Assembly: GCA_019279435.1 (NCBI GenBank)
Contig: JAAALK010000287.1
Coordinates: 70,745,144-70,809,143 of the forward strand
Length of the DNA stretch: 64,000 nucleotides
DNA from: Zizania palustris
Taxonomy: Eukaryota > Streptophyta > Magnoliopsida > Poales > Poaceae
Direction of reading: 5' to 3'
This document shows positions 23,227-35,930 of this stretch, piece after piece; the first letter of the stretch is position 1, and each line of letters opens with the position of its first letter. Below the pieces are notes generated by a model. The model saw nothing but the letters and a program-made list of their open reading frames with translations. It searched no databases and was not told the DNA's origin. The position numbers and the translations under genes were made by a program.

Positions 23227-24794
23227 CATGACGTGAGCACCAGGACAAGCGTCCGAATGGCTCGTGGGACCCACGAGACAGTGCATTTGGGTCAGGAACA
23301 CATGGCTTCTTTGCTGTTTGACGAGGATGCAGGACAAGACTGATGTTTATAAAAATTTAGATTTTTATTTTATATAACGAAGATATTTAAGTTTAAAAGT
23401 TTTTTCAGATTATTAATTAGACGTGTTCTATCTTTTTTTATAACCTCAGACTCTCAAAAAATTCGACAGTACCGTGGCAGCACTTGCAGTGTGGCTGTGT
23501 GGAGGGAGTAGAAGAAAAGGAAATAGACCACTGCATCAGTGCCTCTTGTTTGTTTAAGCTTAATCCCTTGCTTTTATAAACTGTGATCAGCAAAAATCCA
23601 TAGTTTTTTATACAAATTATATCGAAACAGTGAACAAATGGTACGGTGCTTGCTAGCTCCCTTGATGGCATGACCTGCCGTACAAAGGCAATAGACGTTC
23701 TAAACTTGATAGACGAATGTATATATACGGGTGATTTATTACCCTTAAGAATATTTTTATTATATTATCGTCTTATAAAATATTACTGTGATCGGTATTA
23801 AATAATATGGTCCATTTACTGTACCCATTACCCTATACGGAGTTAAAATAATTAATTAAAAAAGAAAATAAGATAATCGACTTGATTATAGAAAATAATC
23901 TGCATACATATCGGTCACATGGAAAATTTGTTGATCGCTCCTTGTTCTAGTGCACGTAATAATTAATTTACTAGCACGCAAAAAAATATTTAATTGTTGC
24001 ATGTACGTAGGCCGATATATATTAAAGAAAGGTTATATACAAATTACTCTGGAAAGTAATAAAAAACTAATATACAAATCATGCAAATTAAAGGTTTATA
24101 AAATTTAGAGCACCTTAAAATTCTTCAAATAATAACCAAAACTTGTTTTTTTATAACAGAACATCAAATCGATGGGATGGACGACTATGGAATAATGCCG
24201 CCCATTTTTTCTTTTGTCCTGGGGATGTTGTCGTGATTACGATTAACCGGCTTATCCATTTGGTTTTTGTGACGATGAAAGGTCGATAAGTTGGATTATC
24301 TGACAAGTGAGACACATCTGCATGCACGCGTAACGAAACCTGCCATGATTGGTACTTCTCGTTCTTATCGTCTCCCTCTCCAGCTGCCTCAGCAGGATTT
24401 ATAATTTTTTTACAAGATTACTGCATAGATCGGGGCTGTTATAAAGTTTAAAAATTTCAAAATATTATAATGTTTTTTTTGCTTTGGCTACACTGATTTG
24501 ACATGTTTTGATTACCGTGCTGATATAATATCTCTCAGAACTTATTTTCTCCACTATTTGAATCTCTCTCCGCAGACAATGTCTGTATCCTTATTGCAAG
24601 ATTCAAGCTGAGAACTCAATTTTTACGTGGATTTTACTCTGGTTATCATTCGATTTTATTTGCCTCTTAGCTATCTCCTGGAGTTTGCTGCCGATGTTTG
24701 CTGCATCACGTGTGCATTACTGTTGTGCCTGTTTGTTGTCTCGCGTGGCCCAAGGCAGAGATCGGCAGACGCCAGATGCTTGTGTGTGGTGTCC
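23227..24794. other. Intergenic AT-rich DNA, no supported gene
   Basis: Only short open frames occur, none with a recognisable domain. 23700-24130 is very AT-rich. This may be the original chromosome sequence beside the MULE. Confidence 0.5.
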
Positions 24795-24797
24795 TTA

Positions 24798-25120
24798 AAG
24801 CATTCACAATGTTACAATAAGAAGTAGTGCTAAGGAAATCTTTTTGATTTGGTACTAGTTCTATATATTAAGAAGGTAGTACTAAACAAACTAAGATAAG
24901 ACATGGGTTCTATGTATGGATACTAGTTCTATAGATTAAATAATACTACTTTTTAAGTTTGATAGTTGCTCATTGGATAGAGCATGCCTATTTTTATAAT
25001 TTTTAATGTTGGAAGGAGTCTCACATCTGGTACTATACATTGTAGCATTTTTTCTAAGAAATAAGTTTGCTTACATGTCATGTAGTACCAGTTCAAGAGT
25101 ACTATACATTGTAGATGCTC
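24798..25120. mobile_element. MITE copy 1 (Tourist-like, TTA flanks)
   Basis: Ends AAGCATTCACAATG and CATTGTAGATGCTC are imperfect inverted repeats flanked by TTA at 24795-24797 and 25121-25123. About 323 bases with no coding capacity. A 3-base TTA duplication fits PIF/Harbinger-type MITEs; the family name is an inference. Confidence 0.65.
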
Positions 25121-25123
25121 TTA

Positions 25124-25443
25124 GAGCAATTACAATGTATGAAATAAGAGGTGTCTAGAGGTGTCTAAAAGAATCTTTTTGCTTTAGTACTAATTCCATA
25201 CATTGAGAAGGTAGTGCTAAGTAAGGTATAGGTTCTAAGGATGGATACTAGTTCTTCAAATTAAATAATACTATTTTTTAGTTTGCTAGTTGTCCATTGG
25301 GTAGAACATACATTATTTTATATTTTTTTATCTTGCTAAGAGTCATACCTCTAGTACTATACATTGTAGCATTTTTTCTAAAAAATAATTTTGCCACATG
25401 TCAATCTAATGCTAGTTTCATAGTTCCATACATTGTGGATGCT
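25124..25443. mobile_element. MITE copy 2, adjoining copy 1
   Basis: Same family and orientation as copy 1 (shared gaagtagtgctaa-, ggatactagttct- and acattgtagcattttttcta-like blocks). It shares the middle TTA (25121-25123) with copy 1 and ends before TTA at 25444-25446. Confidence 0.65.
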
Positions 25444-25580
25444 CTTACTTCTGTTGCGCTGCTAGTGATTTTCTCCATATTCTCATCTACTAGCATGTGC
25501 GTACTTGGATCCATTGACCAGACGTCACAGCCTGCACACGGCTTCTCTGTCTACTGTTATGGTGATTCATAGGCCTAGAC

Positions 25581-27004
25581 TGTAAGTGTGTAGGTGGAGT
25601 TGTACTTTGGTTTTATCTAAGTGATGAGTGATTAACAAGTTTGCCTGATTCAAGTTTGAGACTTGTGATTGTCTGTTGTGTTCATTGGAGGGATCGATGT
25701 GTATGGAGATTCATGTTTTGATTGTCTCATGTTGTGTAGGATTGAGACACGAGTAAACTATCAACGACGGGTGATCAGGGTCAAACAGGGAGCTTGATAC
25801 CAGACGATCAAAGATGCTAGATGAAGTTAAGGGAGATCTCAGACGTACACGTGGAGATGAAGCAAGACATGGATGGTCGGATGATCGAGATAGCGTGTTG
25901 ACCGAGTCAGGCGAAAGGAGGCCAGTGCAAGTGACAAGGCGGCTGGAGGGATCGAGAGTAGGAGAGACTTGCTGGCGGTCGAGTTCACGGATTGGTGACA
26001 CATATCGAAATCTAGATGGCTTTGTCGGTTTCGACTCAAAACCGTCGAATCGAGATCAAAGAGTCCTGAAGAGAAGACGTAACTGCTACGAAAGATTCGA
26101 ATCGAGACAAACTACTTTTAGATAAAATTTTACTTTTTAGTCCGGTGGGCATTTGAGTCTGTAAAAACTCTAAGGATAATTGAGTTATTTCCTGTTTTTT
26201 GAATTGCCTATAAAAAACCACCTAGACCGTAGAGTTTCACCAACTCTTCTATCTTGAAATATTAAGTTCACTTTACCAAACGTGATTTTGAGTCATCTTC
26301 TTCTCTAAGTTTTTACTGTCGTCGGCTGAATCTCTAGTGATTCTTTTCTCTGCCTCACTGTGCATCACGTTTTTAAGGCTAGCACTCCGGTTTTTCTTTC
26401 CTCGCGTCGGTGTTCTCGGTCTGGTTCACGAGTGAGTGATACGTGTGCTACCAGTGGCTCTGTCCAGGCGCTTGGGAGATTAGCGCACAGGAGCAAACTA
26501 GGGAACTGTGATGTTTTCTTCACAAGACACACCATCCAAGGCAAGTTACTATTCATCACATTTTTTATTCTGGTTGGAACAGGCTGCCTCGCCAAGGGCC
26601 TTGGCTCCCACGTCTCCGTCATCCTATTTGTGGGCCTAGATCCCCTGTTGTGCGCATGATGAAATATCCATGTTTTGTCAAAATGGTCATTGTTATGCCA
26701 TCTGAAATTTGAGTAGTTTTTAATTTGCTTGTGTGTTTTGTATGGGTGTCTTTTCAATCGTGACATCGGTTGGTTTTTGAAGGCTAGATTATTTTTAGTG
26801 ATTGTGATCTCTTAGTTTGTCGCATCACATCATATATAACAGAAGAGTGATAACACTAGCTTTATGTGAGATTTTGTTGGGAAAGTTTATTTGCTTCCGC
26901 TTGTTTTTTAGAGGAGCATTGGGTGTTTAGAAAAGGCCACCATTTCGAAAGAATTTGTTGAGCTGCCTATTCACCCCCCTCTAGTCATCCGTTTCGGTCC
27001 TACA
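25581..27004 (+). repeat. 5' LTR of element B
   Basis: The start TGTAAGTGTGTAGG is placed by comparison with LTRs A and C, where the box TGATGAGT lies 41-43 bases inside. The end GTTTCGGTCCTACA is followed by the primer site. TATAAAAA lies at 26209-26216. The left 5-base flank would be tagac, but its partner is lost. Confidence 0.75.
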
Positions 27005-27005
27005 A

Positions 27006-27020
27006 TTGGTATCAGAGTCA
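27006..27020 (+). promoter_or_regulatory. Primer binding site of element B
   Basis: TTGGTATCAGAG follows the LTR by one base and complements the 3' end of plant initiator methionine tRNA, the usual primer for copia elements. Confidence 0.85.
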
Positions 27021-27067
27021 GTTAGATCACTAGTTGACCTTAACCGGTTTTGTGATCCGTAGGTGAC

Positions 27068-27545
27068 ATGAACAGACACAACAAGATTCCTCTGTTCGAT
27101 GGAAAAAAATTTGAATACTAGAAGGTGCGCATAGATGCTTTTCTTCAAAGCCAAGGAAGTGCAATATAGGAAATTGTTGAGTCCCGATATACAATTCCTG
27201 ATACTCGTACCACTGAGGCAGAGAAACAACAATATGATTATAACTGTAAAGCTACAAACATACTATTCACAAGTCTGAGTTGGAACTAGTTTAATAGGGT
27301 CTAGCACCTGTGTACTTAGAGGGAGATTTGGACTACTCTTGCGATGTTTCATGAGGGCTCTACTTAGATTAAGGCTAGATGCCAAAGTACATATAAACAT
27401 GAATATCAATTGTTTGTGCAAGGACCCGATGAATCTATTGATGCCATGTTTGCTAGATTTGATAGCATTGTGAGCAATTTGCGTTCCACTGTAAATTTGA
27501 CTTATTCTGATCATGATCGTGCTATCAAGCTTCTCTATGCCCTTG
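27068..27545 (+). pseudogene. Element B gag, N-terminal part
   Basis: ATG 27068 starts MNRHNKIPLFDGKKFEY, a typical copia gag opening, followed by VRIDAFLQSQGSAI, EAEKQQYDYN, FVQGPDESIDAMFARF and HDRAIKLLYAL. Stops at W positions (for example after KKFEY) break it. It is cut at 27545 by element C and continues at 52277. Confidence 0.85.
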
Positions 27546-28045
27546 TGAGGAGCCATGCTGAATAGCGTGGGCCTCATGGCTCCAGATGTGATGAGTCATT
27601 GTCAACGATAGTCAAAGAGGACAGATGAAGAGAAGAGATCTGCTGTTTCATGGGCCGCGTGTGACTCAGGTACACGGGCAGCGAGCGACTGTCGGGCTGA
27701 GAGAGCTGCGAAGTCGGGCTGGCCCAATCCGGGTACATGGGCCAGAAGCAGTAGAAGACCCACTGGACTGTTGACCAGGGTTGACTCAGGTACACGGGCG
27801 GTGAGTGATTGCCGGGCTAAGAGAGCTGCGGAATCGGGCCGGCCCAATCCGGGTACCTGGTGCAAAGTCGGTGGAGGCTTTGTCAGTTTCGGCGCAAAAC
27901 TGACAACCGTTGATCTTGTATCGGACTGTCCAGAAGAGAAGCCGTAGTTGCTACGAAAGCTTAGCTTCCGGATAAGTCATCTGTATCTCTAGGCCCACAG
28001 TCAGTCAGTCGTGTCTGTAAAAATTCCTACGAGCAGTTGAGTCTC
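27546..28045 (+). repeat. 5' LTR fragment of element C
   Basis: Matches 50630-51125 almost base for base, then departs from it at about 28045 (gttgagtct). The remaining 1.1 kb of LTR, the primer site and the gag start are deleted. Confidence 0.88.
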
Positions 28046-28047
28046 AG

Positions 28048-28404
28048 AATGTGAACTTTTACCTCCGTTCTATCCTGAGTTGGATCAGTGCCAGAGAGCC
28101 ACAGCTTGGCATGATGATCCAACAGTTCAAGAGGCAGGATGGGTTTGGGGTAGGTTACACCTACTCCAAGGCTGACTTTGAGAGTGCCATTAGCCGGGCA
28201 GTGGAGTGGAGTAAAATGACTCCTGAGCAGAGATATCCTAAGACTCACTCCACTGAGTCTTCCCAGGCTTGTTAGCCCAAGGATGGAGTGATCCATGAAC
28301 CACCTAAAGCTCCACCCAAGAAACCTATCTGGGTTCCAAAGCCCAAACACCTCCACACTCCTATAGACTCTCTTCCTGGACCCTCTCAGCCCAAGAAGAC
28401 AACA
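28048..28404 (+). pseudogene. Element C gag fragment left of insertion G
   Basis: Encodes FYLRSILSWISAREPQLGMM and AISRAVEWSKMTPEQRY, then after a stop at 28273-28275 a proline- and lysine-rich tail ending SQPKKTT. It continues directly at 45629 (PNTTKPKNPK), which proves that C was one reading frame before G arrived. Confidence 0.8.
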
Positions 28405-29511
28405 TGTCGCGCCCCGATTTAATAAATCAGGACTTTATTGAAATTCCATAGAAAATCAATAAAACAAGACGTTCATCATGCGACCACGTACAATACGGGC
28501 AATCATCCACGGTTCGTAGACCGCATTAATACAAAAGTGAATAAAGGTGAAGAGAAACTAATAAAATAAGGGTCCTAGATGAACGCCTCCTTCCAGTCTC
28601 GCCTTGACTGGGTCGCTACTCCAGACCTTCATCCTCCTCATAGTAGACGGGCTCTGATGGTGTAAGTCAACGGGGTGAGTACAGATGTACTCAGCAAGCC
28701 ACCGAATGCAAATATAATGCAAGGTAACAACAAGGGAGATAGTGACAAGTTTTGCGGAAGCAGCATAACTGTAAAGCTTTAAATGTGAGCAGTTTAGTAG
28801 TACGGAAAAGTAAACATGTGTGTGTGCATCATCATCTTCTAACTCGAGGGGTATAGTCAGCCCCACCTCGCTCAACAGTCCTTACGTGCCATGAATAACT
28901 TGACCATTCAAACAATTGTAAACTAACTGCGAGTAGTCACACAACCCGCCCTTGACCGTGGGCTCGGCTTTTCGAAAAGATTAAATTACTCTGATCAGAG
29001 ATGTACCACTGTACCCACAAGGCACGCACTCATCACCTACACCGAAGTGTAACGAGATGACCCATCACACGGGAACTCGTGCCAAAACCTTCCATATAAT
29101 CCTCCCCGACCCAATAGCACCCTCTAATGGGTTTCATATGGTGTCCCGACGCATCGGAGCCCCACCATACCCCCCCTTGAGCCTCGTCGGTACAAGTCAC
29201 CCACAGGCTAGCCCCTTGCCCCCTCCTCTATGGTGCATCGAGCCGGAGTATTCCATACTTCCAGTTAGGACTTACCCATTAGACTTGTGGTTGGTACGGA
29301 AGTGCCTTGCAACAGATCCCGCAGACCGGTCCTTATAGTGCCCCGGGTGCGACAAACCAGTGCCCGAGCTTGCACCCGGAACCCACCATACTTATAACTT
29401 AGCCAACTCCAACAGAGTCCAGAGACGAGAATAACAGGGAAATTCATATACAGAATCCAGCTATCTACGACTCATTCTTTTTATCCTATAGTAGTTGTGC
29501 CGGTACATTGG

Positions 29512-32500
29512 TGTAACAGCCCCAAAATTAAAAGGGAATAAAATAAAGGGAAAATAATATTAAATAAATTTCTGAATTTTTGTTATTAGAGAAAACCCTA
29601 AAAGAGCCCTATTAAAGCCAAACAGAGATAAATATTCAAAATTTGGACTTGAAAATTTTATGGGATAAACTAGAAGCCAAGAAATATTTTTGAGAATTTT
29701 TACAAAATTTTAGCAACAGTGCTTCAAGCCTTAATCAAATAATGGATATTCTGGAATTATTTTAATTGAAAAATGAATTGAAAATCTTGTTGGGCCGCAA
29801 CCCCATAACTCCCTCCAAAAGCCTTTCGGCCCAGCCCAACACATTCTCTCTCACTGACAGGCGGGGCCAGCTTGTCGGCGCCGTTTCCCCCTCTCTCCTC
29901 TCCCGCACGCTCGGCCGACCCCACGCGCCAGCCTCTGCCCGCGCTCCCTAGCCGCTGCCCTCCCTGGCCCACCTGTCGGCGCTCCACTTCCCCTCTCCCG
30001 CGCGCCACGTCCCGAACGGCCCCAACTGACAGCCTCCCGCTCGCCGCTTACATCTCGGGCCCGCATGTCGGCACGTGTGCCCTCGCCATCGCCCACTGAC
30101 ATGTGGCCCCCACATGTCAGCTTCGTCTTCAACAAAGGAAGGGGATCTCTCCCCTTCCCTTTCCCGACGACCCCTTACCTTAAACCATCGCCGGCCGGCC
30201 GGATCCGCCAAATCGCGCACGGGATCCCCTTCCCCGAACGCCGGTGATCCATTTCCCTCGTTTTCCCACGCGGTTTCGCCATGTTTGGTAAGGATCCGTG
30301 CCCATGGAAGTTCGCCGGAGATGGATGGGAATCCTCCTCGGGATTTCGCCGATTGCATTCCAATTCAACGCCGGCAAGCCCCCTATAAGAACCCTGGACA
30401 CCGCCGCAATCCATCCACGCCTAAATCACCTTAGCCATCGCATCCCAGAAGCGCCGCCATCAAAATATCCCCCCTTCCCTCTGTTTCGGCTCCGGCAAGC
30501 TCTCGCCAGCATTCCGTGCCCTCGCCGCCCTCGGCGTCGCCTCCACCAGGACCGCCATCGCGCCCTCTGCCTCGGCCCCACCTCCGTTGGGCAAGAACAC
30601 CGCCGGAGCCCGACGCCACCGGTGAACCCGAGACGCTCCGTCGCCCTCTCCTCGTCGCCGGCCACCACCGGACGTCTTCCTCCGCCGATTCCGGTACGGT
30701 AGCAATCCCCTCCCAACCCTCTTTCCATTTTTGCCGTCACCAAGGGCATTTGGCCGCCGCACGCCATCGCCGGAGCTCACCGCCGCTCGGCCGGAGCCGG
30801 GGACGAAGACCTCGGTCACCCCGTGTCGCGTGCGTGCCGGACGAGACCCCCACCGTGCGATCGTGGTTAGACGGCTGAGATCAGATCGGCCATGGATTTA
30901 ATCCTGGCCCTTGATCTTAGCCGAAGGGGTATCGAGGGTTGTGAGCCGTCGATCTCCACTTAAGCGCCCCGATCCCCGATCACCCGTTGGATCTGGATCC
31001 AACGGTCCTGAGTGGCCCGGCTCACGCGCGCAGTCGCTGGTCCACCATGGGCCTGGCTCACCGTGGACCAGAGACTGATTTCTGGTTTAAATAAAATTCA
31101 GAAAAATACTTTAAACTTTAAAAATTCATATCTTGCTCAATTTAACTCCAAAATTCACCATTTTGATTCTGGAAAATTTGTCTTTTCATCCTCTACACTT
31201 TTATGCAATAAAAACAATATGTTTATTTGGCACATAATACTCTTATTAAATAATAAAGAAAAATCCCCTTTTAGGAATTAATTAATATTTCAATAAAATA
31301 AATCAGATAAACCCTTAACAATTTATAAAATAATATCAGAAGATATAATGGCTCTATTTCACTATTGTTAATACAATAAAAATGGGATAATCATTTTGTC
31401 CATGACATTTTAATAAATAACATTCCTAAGACCCCTTTAGGATTTAATTAATATTCCAATTAAATCATTCAGAAAAACTCTTAACAATTTATATACCAAT
31501 TTTAGATGATCTATTAACTCCAGTACACTGTTTATAAGCCAATAAAAATATAATAATTCATTTTGCTCATTTTAATTTACTAACCACCATTTCCAAGACC
31601 CTTTAAAATAAATGATTAATTCATATAATGGAAATACAACACCCTACAAAAATATTATGAAAAACTATATAATAAATTCAGAGGACTTAATGACTTTGTT
31701 CTACTGTTTTAATGCAACAAAAAAAATAATAAACATGTTCACTATGCCCACTTTAATCTATCCACTAATATTGCAAAAGCCCTTGTAGGATAAATTAAGT
31801 AATTCATATAATAGAAGTTAAACACTTTATACGAATGTCATGACAACTTATATAATAACTTCAGAAAACCTAACCACTTGAGTTCACTATTTTTAATAAA
31901 AATAGAATATTCATCCTGTCCACTTTATTCCACTAAATGATATTGCAAAGGCCCTTTTAGGACATTTAATTAAGGCATTTAAGAAGAAGTCAACCCTTTA
32001 TGAAACTATCCTAAAACTTATATAACAAAATTCAGAAGATCTAAATAACCTGATGTCACTATATTAATGCCATAAAAACATTAAGGTCATTTTATAACTT
32101 TTTACTTCAACTTTAAAAAAGGGAGAAGTAAAACCCCCTTAGGAGGAATAATTATATCAAGCTATAAAAATTAAGGAATCTCATTAAAAATTAATCTTAA
32201 ATGTTTAAATAACAAAACCCTAAAAGTTAAGACTCTATCTCCTTTACTTAATCCAACATAAACATGTATGTTAGTATGGTTGTTTGTTTTGGATTGTTTA
32301 TTGAATGTTTTATTTACTTTTCCGTATCGAGAAGACTACTACGACGTCGTCGAAGATCAGGAGTTCTACCCCGAGGTTCCTCCTTCACCCTTTGCTGATC
32401 AAGGCAAGTCATCGACCATCTCTGTGGAAACAGTTGATCATATTGAGCCCATGTTTTTATAAATTATCGCTATAACTCATAGGTTAATATTGCATTAGTC

Positions 32501-33723
32501 AAATATCAAGCCCTACACTTATATTTATTGGATCCCCGTCCTTGTGTGCAAACCCAAGCCATGCTTATTGAGCCTTAACTCCTTGTCACTCTACAAATAT
32601 TATATTAGCTAGTGTCCAATGTACCGGCACAACCGCCATAGGATATAAAGAATGAGTCGTAGATAGCTGGATTCTGATATATGAAATTCCCCGTTATTCT
32701 CGTCTCTGGATTCTGTTTGAGTTGGCTAAGTTATAAGTATGGTGGGTTCCAGGTGCAAGCTCGGGTTTGGTATGTCGCACCCGGGGCACTATAAGGACCG
32801 GTCTGCGGGATCTGTTGCAAAGCACTTCCGTACCAACCACAAGTCTAATGGGTAAGTCCTAACCGGAAGTATGGAACACCCCGACTCTCTGCACCATAGT
32901 GGAGGGGGCAAGGGGCAAGCCCTCAGGGCGCCTTGTACCAAAGAAGGCTCAAGGGGGGGTATGGTGAGGCATCGACGCGTCGGGGCACCATATGAAACCT
33001 ATAAGAGGGTGTTGTTGAGTCGGGGAGGACTATATGGAAGGTTTTGGCACGAGTTCCCGTGAAATGGGTCATCTCGTTACACTTTGGTGTAAGTTATGAG
33101 TGCGTGCCTTGTGGGTACAGTGGTACATCTCTGATCAGAGTAAATTCAATCTTTTCGAAAAGCCGAGCCCACGGTCAAGGGCGGGTTGTGTGACTACTCG
33201 CAGTTAGTTTACAAATGTTTGAAGGATTGAGTTATTCATGGCATGTAAGGACTGTTGTGCGAGGAGGTAAAACGTACTCCTCGAGTTAGAAGATGATGAT
33301 GCATTCGCATGTTTACTTTTCCGTACTAATAAATTACCCACATTAAATGCTTTACAATTATGCTGCTTCCGCAAAACTAGCCAATATCTCCCTTGTTATT
33401 CTCTTGCATTATTCTTGCATTCGATGGCTTGCTGAGTACATCTGTACTCACCCCGTTGACTTACAACATCAGAGCCCGTCTACTACGAGGAGGATGAAGG
33501 TCTGGAGTAGCGACCCAGTCAAGGCGAGACTGGAAGGAGGCGTTCATCTAGGACCCTTGATTTTATTAGTTTCTCTTCACTTTCATTCACTTTTGTATTA
33601 ATGCGGTCTACGAACCGTGAATGATTGCCCGTATTGTACGTGGTCGCTTTATGAACGTCTTGGTTTATTGATTTTCTTTGGAATTTCAATAAAGGTCCTG
33701 ATTTATTAAATCGGGGCGCGACA
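29512..33723 (+). mobile_element. Solo LTR of a related Tekay-type family, 4.2 kb
   Basis: Begins TGTAACAGCCCC, ends GGGGCGCGACA, and is flanked by the perfect duplication ATTGG (29507-29511 and 33724-33728). It aligns with the element G LTR at both ends but is diverged, and it has an AT-rich middle (31090-32260) about 0.9 kb longer. A TATA-like TATAAGA lies at 30384-30390. It contains no primer site or coding interior. Confidence 0.9.
32332..33510 (+). other. Putative exons 2 and 3 of an LTR-borne acidic mini-gene (solo LTR copy)
   Basis: Exon 2 is 32332-32403, preceded by TTTTCCGTATCGAG and followed by GCAAGT, a GC-type donor. Exon 3 is 33473-33510, preceded by ACATCAG and ending GAGTAG. 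Joined in phase 1 they read EDYYDVVEDQEFYPEV, then PPSPFADQ, EPVYYEEDEGLE and stop. A possible upstream exon ends ...GATTCCG before GTACGG near 30695, in the matching phase. No AUG is evident in the upstream exon of the element G copy, so coding is unproven. An alternative start is ATG 32268, which reads directly into exon 2. Confidence 0.45.
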
Positions 33724-33941
33724 ATTGGGCACTAGCTAATATTTTTATAGTAGAGTGACAAGGAGTTAAGGCTCAATAAGCATGGCTTGGGTTTGCACAC
33801 AAGGACGGGGATCTAATAAATATAAGTGTAAGACTTGATTATTGGACTAATGCAATATTAACCTATGGGTTATAGCGATAACTTATTAAAACATGGGCTC
33901 AATTATGATCAACTGTTTCCACAGAAGGGTCGATGACTTGC

Positions 33942-34010
33942 CTTGATCAGCAAAGGGGGATGGAGGAACCTCGGGGTAGAACTCCTGCTCCTCGACGAAC
34001 TCGTAGTCTT
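33942..34010 (-). other. Putative exon 2 of the LTR mini-gene, inverted LTR copy
   Basis: 69 bases on the minus strand, flanked by the same acceptor and GCAAGT donor. The upstream exon would end at 34853 (GAAG before GTACCA). Exon 3 is 28653-28616, with one synonymous change (TAC to TAT) relative to the other copies. Confidence 0.45.
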
Positions 34011-35930
34011 CTCGATACGGAAAAGTAAACAATACATTCAATAAACAGATAGAAATCCACCAAATAATAAACATACATATTTGTGGGTGTTTTTATGTGA
34101 AGTAATATTTTGATATTCTAAAGTTTGGTATAAAACAGTAAAACTAAATTTTTAGGATTTTTCCTAATTTATTTTCTGTATTTCTAATTTTAACCCTAAG
34201 GGGTTTTATTTATTTAATCCATAAGTTTATTTTGTGCTAAGATAACATACTGTTTTTATGGCATTGAAGTGTAGAGAATAATTTACTGAATTTAACAAAA
34301 TTTGAATGGTGAAATTTGGAGTTAAATTGAGCAAGATATGAATTTTTGAAGTTTAAACTATTTTCTGAATTTTATTTAAAACCAGAAATCAGCCTCTGGT
34401 CCACGGTGAGCCAGGCCCACGGTGGACTGCGCCACTGTGCGCGTGGACCGGATCAACCAAATCCGTTGGATCCAGATCCGGCGGCCAGGCGCGAGGCGGG
34501 ATCCCTTAAATGAAAACGGACGGCCAGGATTAGATTGGGCGAAACGGTATGACGTGGACGCACCAGATTACGCCGGGGGTTTAAGTTATGATCAACGGCC
34601 GAGATGGCACCGTACCCCTTCGATCAGATCTGAGGGCCTGGATTAAATCCCGAAGGGATTTAATCGTAGCCCTTCGATCATGATCGGACGGCCATGATGC
34701 CTTCCGGCACGACACGGGCGTAAGGGGTACGTACCCCCCTTCGTCTCCGGCGACGGCGGGCTCGGGTGTGGTGGCAGCGGTGGCGGCGAGCGCCTAGGCG
34801 CCAAGCTAAGGCCAGAAATGGAACACGGAGGTGATGGGGGTCACGTTGGTACCTTCGGCGATGAAGATTGTCGACGGACGGCGACGGCGGCGAGGGTAGA
34901 TGGCGAGGAGGTTTCGGGTGCTTGACGGCGACGGCAATCCGGTGGTCTTCACGACCGATGGAGGCGTGGCCGAGGACTGGTGGACGACGGCGGACCCGAT
35001 GGGGGCGGTGGCTAGGGCGGAGGAGGCCGGGATCGACGGCGAGCGGTGGCCGGAGTTGAAACCGAACCAAAGCTTGAAAGAAGGGCGACAGCGCTCTGCT
35101 TTCGCTCGAGGATGACTCTGCTGGTGTGGGGTGAGTGCGGTGAGGGGAGGGGCTTTTATAGGGGTCACCGGCGGTCGATATGGTAGGGTTATCGGAGGAA
35201 ACCGAGAGGGATCCTTTCCATCTCCGGTGAGGTTTCCAAACCTTCGGATCTACTGCCATTTTCATGAATCCGCGTGGGCTAAGGATGGAATGGGGGCGGT
35301 GGCGATCGGGGAAGGTGATCCGGGGCGATTCAGGCGATCGCGGTGGCCGGCGGCGAGGAAACAGAAAGGGATCGCCGGGAGAAAGGAAGGGGGCGATCCC
35401 CTTCCATCGGAGACGAAGGATCTGACAGGTGGCCCCCACCTGTCAGCGGGCGAATTCGAAAAGGAAGGACCGACAGGCGGGCCATGGGTGTCAGGGAGCG
35501 AGGGCGAGAGAGAGGAGGCTGACACGTGGGGCCAGGCGGGGCGCGGGCGGGAGGAGAGAGGGGACGCGAGCGCCGACAGGTCGGTCCCACCTGTCAGTGG
35601 CTCATGGCTTGGACTGGGCTGGGCTCGGTCACTTTGAAGGTTGCGGCCCGTTAAGGATTTAAAATTGTTTTCTGATTTAAAATAATTCCAGTAATTCATT
35701 TATTTGATTAAGGGTTGAATCACTGTTGATAAAATTTTTTAAAAATTCCTAAAATTATATCTTGGGCTTTAGTTCATCTCATAAAATTTTCAGGTCCAAA
35801 GTTTGAGTATTTCTCCCTGTTTGGCTTTATTTGGGTTCTTTTATGAATTTTTCTTTAATAATAAATCCAGAAATGATTTAAATAATATTTTTCTTTTATT
35901 TTATTTGTTTTTATCTCTTGGGATGTTACA

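Larger units (their letters stand above)
28405..35930 (-). repeat. Complete inverted LTR of element G (split by solo LTR 29512-33723)
   Basis: Pieces 28405-29511 and 33729-35930 together make about 3,309 bases and are the reverse complement of the 3' LTR 42318-45623 (3,306 bases). The first 80 bases checked by eye at the outer end are identical to the 3' LTR; the 5' LTR fragment differs there by one base. Confidence 0.92.

Noticed and set aside
28558..28875. 105-codon frame, also seen at 36201-36518
   Set aside because: It is an unspliced shadow across the LTR exon 3 region and is interrupted relative to the exon model.
29512..33723. A complete internal retrotransposon between two LTRs
   Set aside because: There is no primer site, polypurine tract or coding interior; both ends and the ATTGG flanks belong to one long LTR.
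34678..35439. 253-codon minus-strand frame (and the matching 42809-43438 plus frame) as an independent gene
   Set aside because: It starts upstream of the LTR TATA box and is arginine- and proline-rich low-complexity LTR sequence. Only its downstream end is discussed, as a possible leader exon.
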